64,000 bases of DNA from Pseudomonas sp. R37(2017) (lineage in GTDB: Bacteria > Pseudomonadota > Gammaproteobacteria > Pseudomonadales > Pseudomonadaceae), in NCBI RefSeq assembly GCF_002113375.1, contig NZ_NEHO01000016.1:62001-126000 (forward strand). Direction: 5' to 3'. The position numbers and the translations under genes were made by a program. Every line of letters starts with the position of its first letter. The first letter of the stretch is position 1. Below, in pieces: positions 8,449 through 16,632 of the stretch. The notes below the pieces were generated by a model. The model did no database searches, was not told where the DNA came from, and saw only the letters and a list, made by a program, of their open reading frames with translations.

Positions 8449-8739
8449 TCAGACAGCGATGGCGTGCAATCGCAGACCCAAGGCTTTCATAACTTTCATG
8501 ATAGTCGCGAATTCCGGATTGCCACTACTGCTCAGCGACTTGTAAAGACTTTCGCGTCCCAGGCCAGCATCACGGGCTATTTGTGTCATGCCCTTTGCCC
8601 GGGCGATATCGTTGAGCGCTTCACGTATCAGCACGCCGTCTCCAGCATCCTCTTCAAAGCAGGCATCCAGATAAGCCGCCATTTCTTCCGGTGATTTGAG
8701 AAACTCGACGGCATCAAAACGCGTAAATTGTTCGGCCAT
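8449..8739 (-). CDS. HigA-like addiction module antidote (orphan antitoxin)
   Basis: Small DNA-binding protein (96 aa) of the putative addiction-module antidote family. The N-terminal part (residues 1-35, TRFDAVEFLKSPEEMAAYLD) is the family-specific toxin-binding region. Residues 40-90 form a helix-turn-helix: IARAKGMTQIARDAGLGRES, then LYKSLS and FATIMKVMKALGLRL. A clear ribosome site (GAGGAG) precedes ATG 8739. In complete modules a RelE/HigB-like toxin gene lies directly upstream, but 8740-8893 holds no such frame. It is therefore an orphan, possibly kept as a regulator or as a remnant. Confidence 0.85.
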   Translation of the reverse strand: MAEQFTRFDAVEFLKSPEEMAAYLDACFEEDAGDGVLIREALNDIARAKGMTQIARDAGLGRESLYKSLSSSGNPEFATIMKVMKALGLRLHAIAV

Positions 8740-8893
8740 GATTTACTCCTCATTACCGATATGGTGTGCCGGGTGCTCTTGATTGGTTCAGGAGGGGGCG
8801 AACAATAGGATTGAGGCTGTAGAGTCGATAGTCAGCTTCGTCTGAGAATACTGCCAGCGGAATCGCAAGGTTTGGTAGGCCTAAGGAACAGTC

Positions 8894-9610
8894 CTACATC
8901 GATAGGGCATCCAGCATATCTGCCACCGAGAAAAATTCCCGATCAACCCCCGGCAACACCGGCCGCTTCAAGACGATCACCGGCACCCCACGCTCACGGG
9001 CCACTTCGAGCTTCGGTTCGGTCGCTGTGCTGCCGCTGTTCTTGCTGATCAGCACGTCGATGTTCCGGCGCTCGAACAGTTCACGTTCATCGTCGATCAG
9101 GAATGGCCCACGGGCGCCAATCACTTCGCAGCGTTCGTTGCCCGGATACACGTCCAGTGCGCGCAGGGTCCAGAATTGCTCCGGGGGAATTTCATCCAGG
9201 TGCTGCAGGGGTTCGCGACCGAGGGTGACCAGCGGTCGGTGGAAGGGCTCCAGGGCTTCGATCAGTTCGACCCAATCGCTGACTTCGCGCCAGTCATCTC
9301 CCGCCTGGGCTTGCCACGCCGGACGCCGTAGCGCCCAGCAGGGAACGCCGCTCAAACGCGCGGCAAGCGCAGCGTTCTGGCTGATTTGGGCGGCGTAGGG
9401 GTGGGTGGCGTCGAGCAGCAGATCGATCCCTTCATCGCCAATGAACTGCGCCAGGCCCTCGACACCGCCATAGCCACCGACCCGAACCCGGCATTGCAGG
9501 TCGGTCGGCACCCGGCCGATCCCGGCCAGGCTGTAGATATGCTGCGGTCCCAGTGTGCGGGCAATGACCAGGGCTTCGGTCACGCCGCCGAGCAACAGGA
9601 TGCGTTTCAT
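8894..9610 (-). CDS. cobK: Precorrin-6A reductase CobK
   Basis: NADPH-dependent reduction of precorrin-6A to dihydroprecorrin-6A in cobalamin synthesis (238 aa, usual CobK/CbiJ length). It begins with a Rossmann-like ILLLGGVTEALVIARTL, and TIDATHPYA-type residues (LLDATHPYAAQIS) are seen near residue 70. Further typical parts are LVTLGREPL and the late ISKNSGSTATEPKLEVARE segment. The ATG at 9610 overlaps the cbiD stop by 4 bp, which fixes the start. The longer frame to 9931 reads through cbiD in another phase. Last gene of the cobL-cbiD-cobK operon. Confidence 0.93.
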   Translation of the reverse strand: MKRILLLGGVTEALVIARTLGPQHIYSLAGIGRVPTDLQCRVRVGGYGGVEGLAQFIGDEGIDLLLDATHPYAAQISQNAALAARLSGVPCWALRRPAWQAQAGDDWREVSDWVELIEALEPFHRPLVTLGREPLQHLDEIPPEQFWTLRALDVYPGNERCEVIGARGPFLIDDERELFERRNIDVLISKNSGSTATEPKLEVARERGVPVIVLKRPVLPGVDREFFSVADMLDALSM

Positions 9611-10704
9611 TGAAAGGCTCCCGCGTGGCCAACGATCCCGCCCTGGCGATCGATGGCAAAGACTTCCACCTGGACCTGCGCCGGCACTACGCTGCGGGCA
9701 AAATCCAGGGCGTGCCGACAGACCGCATCGCCCAGGGCGACCCCGGCTGCGGCGGCCATGGCCAGTGCCTGCTGGCTGGTGTTGGCTTCGCGGATATTCT
9801 GCTGCAACGTCGCATCGGCGCCGACCTGCGCCGCCCACAGTGCCAGTTGCGGCAGATCGATACTCGAATGGCGACTGTGCAGGTCCATATGCCCGGCCGC
9901 CAGTTTGCTGATCTTGCCGAAACCACCGCACAGGCTGAGTTTATCCACCGGCACTTTGCGCAGGTGCTTGAGCACGGCACCGACGAAGTCGCCCATTTCG
10001 ATCAGGGCGATTTCCGGCAGGTTGTAGACCCGACGCATGGTGTCTTCGCTGGCGTTGCCGGTGCAGGCGGCGATGTGCAGATAACCGTTGGTTTTCGCCA
10101 CGTCGATGCCCTGGTGGATCGAGGCGATGTAGGCTGCGCAGGAAAACGGCCGGACGATGCCGCTGGTACCGAGGATCGACAGGCCGCCCAGAATGCCGAG
10201 GCGCGGGTTCATGGTTTTGAGTGCCAGTGCCTCACCGTTTTCGACATTGACCGTGACGTCGAAACCACCGCTGTAGCCGAGTTCGTCGGCCAGGCGCGCC
10301 AGGTGTTCGCTGATCATCTTGCGTGGCACCGGGTTGATCGCGGGCTCGCCGACACCCAGCACCAGCCCGGGCCGGGTCACGGTGCCGACGCCGCGACCGG
10401 CATGGAAGCGAGTCCCCGGCTCGGTGCTCAGGCGCACCTGGGAGTAGAGCAGGGCGCCGTGGGTCACATCGGGATCGTCACCGGCGTCCTTGAGGGTTCC
10501 CGCTTCGGCGCCGTCTTCGGTGAGGCGACAGAATTCCAGGCGCATCTGCACCTGCTTGCCTTTGGGCAGCACGATTTCCACCGCATCGGCCGATGTGCCA
10601 GCCAGCAGCAGACGCGCGGCGGCGAGGCTGGTAGCCGTGGCGCAACTGCCGGTGGTCAGGCCACTGCGCAGGGGGGCGGGTTGTTCGGCGGTTTCATCGC
10701 GCAT
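9607..10704 (-). CDS. cbiD: Cobalt-precorrin-5B (C1)-methyltransferase CbiD
   Basis: C-1 methylation of the corrin ring using S-adenosylmethionine (365 aa, normal CbiD length). The conserved start LRSGLTTGSCATATSLAAA is at residues 12-30. Further family landmarks are GVGTVTRPGL near 103, GEPAINPVPRKMI near 117, and LGILGGLSILGTSGIVRP near 172-190. It takes the place of CobF in this otherwise oxygen-type (CobG) pathway, as in other pseudomonads. It overlaps cobL by 11 bp at its start and cobK by 4 bp at its end. Confidence 0.95.
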   Translation of the reverse strand: MRDETAEQPAPLRSGLTTGSCATATSLAAARLLLAGTSADAVEIVLPKGKQVQMRLEFCRLTEDGAEAGTLKDAGDDPDVTHGALLYSQVRLSTEPGTRFHAGRGVGTVTRPGLVLGVGEPAINPVPRKMISEHLARLADELGYSGGFDVTVNVENGEALALKTMNPRLGILGGLSILGTSGIVRPFSCAAYIASIHQGIDVAKTNGYLHIAACTGNASEDTMRRVYNLPEIALIEMGDFVGAVLKHLRKVPVDKLSLCGGFGKISKLAAGHMDLHSRHSSIDLPQLALWAAQVGADATLQQNIREANTSQQALAMAAAAGVALGDAVCRHALDFARSVVPAQVQVEVFAIDRQGGIVGHAGAFQ

Positions 10705-11908
10705 CGGAGGGTTTCGTCACGTCCAGCAAGGTAATCGGCAAGGCCTGACGCCAGGTGTCGAAGTCGCCCAGCGGTTGCGCCTGGGCGATATGAATGCGGG
10801 TCAGTTCACCGCCGTGTTGCTCTCGCCAGGCCATCAGGGTCATTTCACTTTGCAGGGTGACGGCGTTGGCAATCAACCGGCCTCCGGGTTTGAGTTCGGC
10901 CCAGCAAGTATCGAGCACGCCTTCGCGAGTGACACCTCCACCGATGAAAATCGCGTCCGGCCGCTCAAGCCCCGCCAGGACCTGTGGCGCACTGCCGCGA
11001 ACCAGTTGCAGGCCAGGAACGCCAAGGGTATCGCGGTTGTGTTCGATCAATGTTTGTCGGCCCGCATCCGCCTCGATGGCCAGGGCGCGACAACTCGGAT
11101 GAGCGCGCATCCATTCGATGCCGATCGAACCGCTGCCGGCACCGACGTCCCACAGCAGCTCTCCGGGGACCGGTGCCAGGCGTGCGAGGGTGATGGCGCG
11201 CACATCGCGTTTGGTCAGTTGGCCATCGTGCTTGAAGGCTGAGTCCGGCAGGCCGGCCAGTCGCGACAGGCGCAGCGTGTTCGGCTCGGCAATACACTCG
11301 ATGGCGATCAGGTTCAGGTCGGCGATCAGCGTATCGCTCCAGTCGCTGGCGATACCGTCGACACGCCGCTCGGCTTCACCGCCCAGGTGTTCCAGCACGC
11401 TGAGACGGCTGGGGCCGAAGCCACGTTCGCGCAACAGTGCGGCGATGGCGGCAGGGCTGCGGCCATCGTTGCTCAATACCAGCAGGCGCACGCCGCTGGA
11501 CAGGTGGGCATTGAGTGCGGCGACAGGCCGGGCCACCACAGAAACAGTGACTACATCCTGCAGGGGCCAGCCCATTCGCGCGGCGCCCAGTGAGCAGGAG
11601 GATGGCGCGGGAAGCGTCAGCATTTCGGCGGCGGGGAGTTGGCGGGCGAGACTGGCGCCGACGCCGTAAAACATCGGATCACCACTGGCCAGGACGCAAA
11701 CGGGTTCGCCACGGTGGGACAGCAGCGGCTCAAGGGAGAAAGGGCTCGGCCACGACTGGCGCTCGCCACGTATGCACGGTGGGAGCAAATCCAGATGCCG
11801 CTGGCCGCCGAATATTTTCGAGGCGCGCAACAGCGCATGCCGGGCGTTCTTGCCCAGGCCCTTGAAACCGTCTTCGCCGATGCCTACTACCGTCAGCCAG
11901 GGTGTCAT
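10694..11908 (-). CDS. cobL: Precorrin-6Y C5,15-methyltransferase (decarboxylating) CobL
   Basis: Two-domain enzyme (404 aa) that methylates C-5 and C-15 and removes the acetate carboxylate at C-12. The N-terminal half is a tetrapyrrole methyltransferase (CbiE-like): VVGIGEDGFKGL at residues 7-18 and LASGDPMFYGVG near 75. The C-terminal half is a CbiT-like class I methyltransferase: LLWDVGAGSGSIGIEWMR near 230 and ALAIEADAGR near 252. First gene of the leftward cob operon, divergent from cobG with 168 bases between the starts. Confidence 0.95.
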   Translation of the reverse strand: MTPWLTVVGIGEDGFKGLGKNARHALLRASKIFGGQRHLDLLPPCIRGERQSWPSPFSLEPLLSHRGEPVCVLASGDPMFYGVGASLARQLPAAEMLTLPAPSSCSLGAARMGWPLQDVVTVSVVARPVAALNAHLSSGVRLLVLSNDGRSPAAIAALLRERGFGPSRLSVLEHLGGEAERRVDGIASDWSDTLIADLNLIAIECIAEPNTLRLSRLAGLPDSAFKHDGQLTKRDVRAITLARLAPVPGELLWDVGAGSGSIGIEWMRAHPSCRALAIEADAGRQTLIEHNRDTLGVPGLQLVRGSAPQVLAGLERPDAIFIGGGVTREGVLDTCWAELKPGGRLIANAVTLQSEMTLMAWREQHGGELTRIHIAQAQPLGDFDTWRQALPITLLDVTKPSDAR

Positions 11909-12076
11909 GCCGTTCCTCAGTCACGCGTTCAACGTTGTTGGGCGGCATGATAGCGCGGGTTCCTTGAGCTGACTGCCTTCTCTTCCCGACCGGAGTCTTT
12001 TCATGCAGCGAAGTAAAGCAGGCATAATACCGCGCACTTTCGCCGTGAATCGCCTCGCCACCTGAACGGGTCCGCC
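11909..12076. promoter_or_regulatory. Divergent cobL/cobG promoter region
   Basis: The 168 bases between the two cob operons must contain both promoters. A CATAAT hexamer at 12023 could be a -10 for cobG, without a clear -35. The AdoCbl riboswitch hallmarks (a GCCACTG-type B12 box and the AGTCAGGA-type core) were searched for by eye and not found. Confidence 0.4.
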
Positions 12077-13399
12077 TTGAACCAACGTCCGCTGTCCACC
12101 GCCTTGCGTCCCTCGGCTTGCCCGGGGTTGCTGCGTATTGTCCCGGCGCTGGATGGCGGTATCTGCCGGATCAAGTTGAATGGCGGTTCGATCAGCAGCG
12201 ACCAGGCCGAGGCCGTGGTGGCTGCGGCCGAGTGTTTCGCCAGCGGGGTGATCGAGGCGACCAACCGGGCCAACCTGCAGATTCGCGGTATCGGCAATGA
12301 GCAATCGGCGTTGATCGACAACCTGCTGGCTGCCGATCTGGGGCCGCGCACGGCGGGTGGCGACGACGTGCGCAACCTGATGCTGAGCCCCGGCGCCGGG
12401 ATCGACCGGCGCATGCTGTTCGACACGCGCCCGCTGGCCGGGCAAATCCTCGCCACACTGCAAAGCCACGAAGCTTTTCACGGCCTCAGTGCCAAGTTCG
12501 CCGTGCAGCTTGATGGCGGTGAAGACCTGGCGATGCTCGAACATCCCCATGACCTGTGGCTCTCGGCGTTTGCGCAAGACGGTGAGCAACGGCTGGCGTT
12601 CGGCCTGGCGGGATGCCCGACGGACAGCCCCGTCGGTTCGGTTGCGCTCGCCGACGGGCATGCGCTGGTGGTCGCGGTCCTTGAGTCGTTCCTTGAACTG
12701 GCGCGCCCCGAGCAGACGCGGATGCGCCATTTGCTGACTGAATATTCGGTCGAGGCCGTACTGCTCAGGCTGGCTGAGCGAGTGCCGCTGCAAGCCGTTG
12801 TCGGTTGGCAGCGGGTTTCAGGCTCCAGTGATTTGCACGTGGGTGCCCATCCCCAGGGCAAGCCCGGTGTTGTCTATGTCGGGGCTGTCCCGCCGCTGGG
12901 GCGGCTCGATCCGGCGATGCTGCGGGGCGTGGCACGACTGGCACGTGAGTTCGGAGACTCCAGCCTGCGTTTCACGCCCTGGCAAAGCCTGCTGCTGCCC
13001 AATGTCCGCGGGGAAAACGCCGCTGAGGTCATTGGGCAATTGCAATCTCTGGGCTTGCACTGTGAAACCGATCAGCCATTGTCCCGGTTGATCGCCTGCA
13101 CCGGCTCGAACGGCTGCGGCAAAGGCCTGGCCGAAACCAAGGGCGATGCGCTGAAACTGGCCACCTTGCTCCGGCGTCACAGACAAACGCCGAGCGTGCA
13201 CTTGAGCGGATGCGCGCGCTCCTGCGCCGCCGCGCATAGGGCGCCCGTCACAATGCTGGCCGTCGCCCCCGGTCACTACGATCTCTATTTTCGCGATGCA
13301 ACGCAGCCGGGTTTCGGCGCGCTGCACGCACGCAACCTTACTATTGAAGCGGTCGCGGCCTTGCTCGACGCCCGCTCACGGAGCCCCCTTGATGCTTGA
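12077..13399 (+). CDS. cobG: Precorrin-3B synthase CobG
   Basis: Oxygen-dependent monooxygenase of the nitrite/sulfite reductase superfamily (440 aa) that turns precorrin-3A into precorrin-3B. The 4Fe-4S cysteines are visible as Cys341/Cys347 (ACTGSNGCGKG) and Cys379/Cys383 (SGCARSC). The ferredoxin-like half domains begin with PGLLRIVPALDGGICRIKLN and GVVYVGAVPPLG. Its presence marks the late-cobalt-insertion, oxygen-requiring route. The start is taken as TTG 12077, since no in-frame ATG lies nearby; a GTG or CTG start a few codons away cannot be excluded. It overlaps cobH by 8 bp. Confidence 0.93.
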   Translation: MNQRPLSTALRPSACPGLLRIVPALDGGICRIKLNGGSISSDQAEAVVAAAECFASGVIEATNRANLQIRGIGNEQSALIDNLLAADLGPRTAGGDDVRNLMLSPGAGIDRRMLFDTRPLAGQILATLQSHEAFHGLSAKFAVQLDGGEDLAMLEHPHDLWLSAFAQDGEQRLAFGLAGCPTDSPVGSVALADGHALVVAVLESFLELARPEQTRMRHLLTEYSVEAVLLRLAERVPLQAVVGWQRVSGSSDLHVGAHPQGKPGVVYVGAVPPLGRLDPAMLRGVARLAREFGDSSLRFTPWQSLLLPNVRGENAAEVIGQLQSLGLHCETDQPLSRLIACTGSNGCGKGLAETKGDALKLATLLRRHRQTPSVHLSGCARSCAAAHRAPVTMLAVAPGHYDLYFRDATQPGFGALHARNLTIEAVAALLDARSRSPLDA

Positions 13400-14018
13400 T
13401 TACATCCGCGACGGTCAGGAGATCTATCGCAACTCCTTCGCGATCATTCGCGCCGAGGCCAACCTCGACCGAATCCCGGCCGATCTGGAGAAACTCGCGG
13501 TCCGTGTGATTCACGCCTGCGGCATGGTCGAGGCTATCGACGGTCTGCAGTTTTCCGAAGGGGCGGGCAAGGCCGGGCGTGATGCGCTGGCGGCCGGCGC
13601 GCCGATTTTGTGCGATGCGCGGATGGTCTCCGAAGGCGTGACCCGCGCACGGCTGCCGGCGAACAACGCGGTGATCTGCACCTTGCGCGATGAGAGCGTT
13701 CCAGACCTGGCCCGTGAGTTGGGCAATACCCGCTCAGCCGCTGCGCTGGAGCTGTGGCGCCCGCATCTGGAAGGCAGCGTGGTGGTCATCGGCAACGCTC
13801 CGACCGCGCTGTTCTATTTGCTGGAAATGCTTGATGCCGGTGCGCCGAAACCGGCGTTGATCCTTGGTTTTCCAGTAGGTTTTGTCGGCGCCGCCGAATC
13901 CAAGGCTGCGCTGGCGGCTGACAGCCGCGGCGTGCCTTTTGTCATCATGCAGGGCCGCTTGGGCGGTAGCGCCATGGCTGCCGCCGCCATCAATGCCCTC
14001 GCCACGGAGATCGAATGA
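13392..14018 (+). CDS. cobH: Precorrin-8X methylmutase CobH
   Basis: Moves the methyl group from C-11 to C-12 to give hydrogenobyrinic acid (208 aa, normal length). The catalytic histidine is expected at His41 in VRVIHACGM, the family's conserved segment. Further conserved parts are ILCDARMVSEGV near residue 75, VVVIGNAPTALFYLLEM near 130-147, and a late FVIMQGRLGGSAMAAAAINAL. The ATG at 13392 lies inside the last codons of cobG, and the stop overlaps cobI by 4 bp. Confidence 0.95.
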   Translation: MLDYIRDGQEIYRNSFAIIRAEANLDRIPADLEKLAVRVIHACGMVEAIDGLQFSEGAGKAGRDALAAGAPILCDARMVSEGVTRARLPANNAVICTLRDESVPDLARELGNTRSAAALELWRPHLEGSVVVIGNAPTALFYLLEMLDAGAPKPALILGFPVGFVGAAESKAALAADSRGVPFVIMQGRLGGSAMAAAAINALATEIE

Positions 14019-14749
14019 TGCAGCAACCTGGACGTTTGATCGGTCTCGGCGTCGGCCCCGGTGATCCGGAGCTGATTACCGTTAAAGCCCTGCGCCTGCT
14101 GCGCGAATCGCCGGTGGTGGCCTATTTCGTCGCCAAGGGCAAAAAGGGCAATGCGTTCGGCATCATCGAAGCGCACCTGCAGGACGCGCAGAATCTGTTG
14201 CCGCTGGTGTACCCGGTGACCACCGAAGCCTTGCCGGCGCCGTTGTCCTATGAGCAAGTGATCAGCGATTTCTACGATGACGCTGCGCAAGAGCTGGCGG
14301 CACACCTGGATGCCGGCCGCGACGTGGCGGTGATCTGCGAGGGTGATCCGTTCTTCTACGGCTCCTACATGTACCTGCACGACCGGCTTGCCGAGCGTTA
14401 TCAGGCTGAGGTCGTGCCGGGTGTGTGCTCCATGCTGGGTGGCGCCTCGGTACTCGGTGCACCATTGGTGTATCGCAATCAGAGTTTGTCGGTGTTGTCC
14501 GGCGTATTGCCGCACGACGAACTCAAGCGTCGCCTGGCCGATGCCGATGCGGCGGTGATCATGAAGCTGGGGCGAAACTTTCCCAAGGTGCGCCAGGTGC
14601 TGGAAGAACTCGGCCTGGCCGAGCGTGCGCTGTACGTCGAACGCGCCACCATGGCGAATCAGAAGATCGTGCCGCTGGACCGGGTCGAGCCGATGTCCTC
14701 GCCGTATTTCTCGTTGATCATCGTTCCCGGTGAAAGGTGGCAAGGCTGA
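14015..14749 (+). CDS. cobI: Precorrin-2 C20-methyltransferase CobI
   Basis: S-adenosylmethionine-dependent methylation of precorrin-2 at C-20, giving precorrin-3A (244 aa). It is a single tetrapyrrole methyltransferase domain: LIGLGVGPGDPELITVKALR at residues 8-27, DVAVICEGDPFFYGSYMYL near 104, and VVPGVCSMLGGASVLGAPL near 132. The final FSLIIVPGER is family-typical. It starts in a 4-bp overlap with cobH (two adjacent ATGs are possible) and ends in a 3-bp overlap with the cbiG/cobJ fusion. Confidence 0.95.
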   Translation: MMQQPGRLIGLGVGPGDPELITVKALRLLRESPVVAYFVAKGKKGNAFGIIEAHLQDAQNLLPLVYPVTTEALPAPLSYEQVISDFYDDAAQELAAHLDAGRDVAVICEGDPFFYGSYMYLHDRLAERYQAEVVPGVCSMLGGASVLGAPLVYRNQSLSVLSGVLPHDELKRRLADADAAVIMKLGRNFPKVRQVLEELGLAERALYVERATMANQKIVPLDRVEPMSSPYFSLIIVPGERWQG

Positions 14750-16452
14750 TGACCCGTCCAGTTCCGGCGATTGTCATTCTCGGCAATGGCAGCCTCGCGA
14801 CCGCGCGCAGCATTCAACAGGTGTACCCCCAAGCCTTGATCCACGGCCTGGCCGAACGGGTCGAAGGCGCGGATCGGGTTTATCACGAATTTGGCACGAC
14901 CTTGCGCGAGCTTTATCAGCAGGGCACACCGATCATTGCCCTGTGCGCGGCCGGAATCGTGATCCGCACGCTGGCGCCCTTGTTGCTGGAAAAGGGCGCC
15001 GAGCCACCGGTACTGGTGGTGGCCGAAGACGGCAGCGCCGTGGTCCCACTGCTGGGTGGCCTCGGCGGGGTGAATGTAATGGCCCGGGAGATTGCCGCCG
15101 CGCTTGAAGTCGCTGCGGCGATCACCACCAGCGGCGAGTTGCGTTTCGGCACCTGCCTGCTCAACCCGCCCAGCGGTTATGCCCTTGGCGATCTGGAACT
15201 GGGCAAGCGTTTCGTTTCCGATTTGCTCGCCGGCGAAAGGGTGCGCATCGAAGGTGACGCCCCGTGGCTGGCGCAGGCGCAGTTGCCCGAAGACGCCCAG
15301 GCACGGTTGGCGGTGCATGTCAGTCATGCCGAGCGGACACCCGCGGCCAACGAATTGCTGATCTATCCGCGCAATGTGGTGGTCGCTGTGGATGCGGGCC
15401 TGGCGAACGTCGCGGGGGCGGTGCGCGAGGCGTTGCATCAGGCAAAAATCGCCGTGCAGTCGCTGGCTTGCCTATTGGCCGCCGACAGCGAAATGGCCAG
15501 TCCCGAGTTGCGCGAAGCGGCGCTTGAACTGGGCGTGCCGCTGCGTTTTGCCAGCGCCGAGGGTGGTCTCGGCGAGCGCCTGCGTTTGGCGATCGACGAG
15601 TCTGTCAGCCTCCATGGCGACGATACGCTGAGCATCGCGATTGCCGGTCATCCGCTGGATCCGTTGCAGATTGGCCGGCCTCGCGGACGTTTGGCCGTGA
15701 TCGGCCTGGGGCCGGGTGCCGCGGAACTGATGGTGCCGGCCGTGAAGGCGGAACTGGCCCGCGCAACCGACGTGTTGGGATACGAAACCTACGTACGCAT
15801 GGCCGGGCCGTTTCGCGCCGACCAGGTGCTGCATTGCACCGACAATCGCGAAGAGATGCAACGCGCCCGCCACGCTTTCGAACTGGCAGCCCAAGGGCGT
15901 TCGGTGGTGGTGGTTTCTTCCGGGGATCCGGGGGTTTTCGCCATGGCCGCCGCGGTGCTTGAAGCGTTGCATGAGTCCACCGATGCGGCATGGCACAGGG
16001 TCGATCTGGAAGTCCTGCCAGGTGTCTCCGCATCACTGGCAACCGCTGCCCAGGCTGGCGCGCCCTTGGGTCATGACTTCTGCGTGCTATCGCTGTCGGA
16101 CAACCTCAAGCCCTGGTCGATCATAGAAAAACGTCTGGATCTGGCGGCCCAAGCCGACCTGGCCCTGGCGTTCTACAACCCGATTTCTCGCTCTCGCCCG
16201 TGGCAACTTGGGCAGGCGCTGGACATCGTTCGCCGTCACCGCGCGCCGCAGACGCCGGTTGTGCTGGGGCGGGACATCGGCCGTCCGGGTCAAACCCTGC
16301 GTGTCCTCACCCTCGGGCAGTTGACCCCTGATCAGGTCGACATGCGCACCATGGTATTGATCGGCTCTTCCACGACCTGCGTTTTTCCCCGCGCCGGGGG
16401 GCGTGAATGGGTATACACGCCGCGCTGGTACGGGACCAAGCCGGGCTGTTGA
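14749..16452 (+). CDS. cobJ: CbiG-CobJ fusion, precorrin-3B C17-methyltransferase
   Basis: A 567-aa fusion. Residues 1-130 form a CbiG-like N-terminal domain (IIALCAAGIVIRTLAPLL near 63, then VVPLLGGLGGVNVMAREIA). A middle domain follows, and residues about 205-310 resemble the CbiG C-terminal/CobE domain. Residues about 322-567 form the CobJ methyltransferase (LAVIGLGPGAAELMVPAV near 322, VVVVSSGDPGVFAMAAAVLE near 388, LEVLPGVSASLATAAQAGAP near 420), which methylates C-17 with ring contraction to precorrin-4. The start ATG 14749 overlaps the cobI stop. The fusion is common in pseudomonads. Last gene of the rightward cob operon, followed by a hairpin. Confidence 0.94.
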   Translation: MTRPVPAIVILGNGSLATARSIQQVYPQALIHGLAERVEGADRVYHEFGTTLRELYQQGTPIIALCAAGIVIRTLAPLLLEKGAEPPVLVVAEDGSAVVPLLGGLGGVNVMAREIAAALEVAAAITTSGELRFGTCLLNPPSGYALGDLELGKRFVSDLLAGERVRIEGDAPWLAQAQLPEDAQARLAVHVSHAERTPAANELLIYPRNVVVAVDAGLANVAGAVREALHQAKIAVQSLACLLAADSEMASPELREAALELGVPLRFASAEGGLGERLRLAIDESVSLHGDDTLSIAIAGHPLDPLQIGRPRGRLAVIGLGPGAAELMVPAVKAELARATDVLGYETYVRMAGPFRADQVLHCTDNREEMQRARHAFELAAQGRSVVVVSSGDPGVFAMAAAVLEALHESTDAAWHRVDLEVLPGVSASLATAAQAGAPLGHDFCVLSLSDNLKPWSIIEKRLDLAAQADLALAFYNPISRSRPWQLGQALDIVRRHRAPQTPVVLGRDIGRPGQTLRVLTLGQLTPDQVDMRTMVLIGSSTTCVFPRAGGREWVYTPRWYGTKPGC

Positions 16453-16456
16453 TCAT

Positions 16457-16482
16457 TACGGCCTCGTTCCGGGGCCGTTTTG
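16457..16482 (+). terminator. Terminator of the cobG-cobJ operon
   Basis: ACGGCC at 16458 pairs with GGCCGT at 16473 around a nine-base loop, followed by TTT. It lies five bases after the cobJ stop. Confidence 0.6.
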
Positions 16483-16508
16483 CCCAGATAATAATGTGAG
16501 CAGTTTTT

Positions 16509-16545
16509 TGTTGTGTTTGGGGTGGCAACTAATTGTATAAGTTTC
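16509..16545 (+). promoter_or_regulatory. Possible AT-rich promoter of the unknown gene pair
   Basis: The stretch 16490-16611 is clearly more AT-rich than its surroundings. TTGTGT at 16511 and TATAAG at 16536 could act as -35 and -10 but with a 19-base spacer, so the assignment is tentative. Confidence 0.25.
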
Positions 16546-16632
16546 CGTTTATGATTGATTGAGTCTTGTTGGTTAATGCTTTAGTTTGAATTTGTCGCAT
16601 GAGGCGGCTTAATGCTAACTAAGGAATTAATT

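Noticed and set aside
11909..12076. Cobalamin riboswitch between cob operons
   Set aside because: The conserved core words were not found on either strand by eye; a covariance search is needed to be sure.
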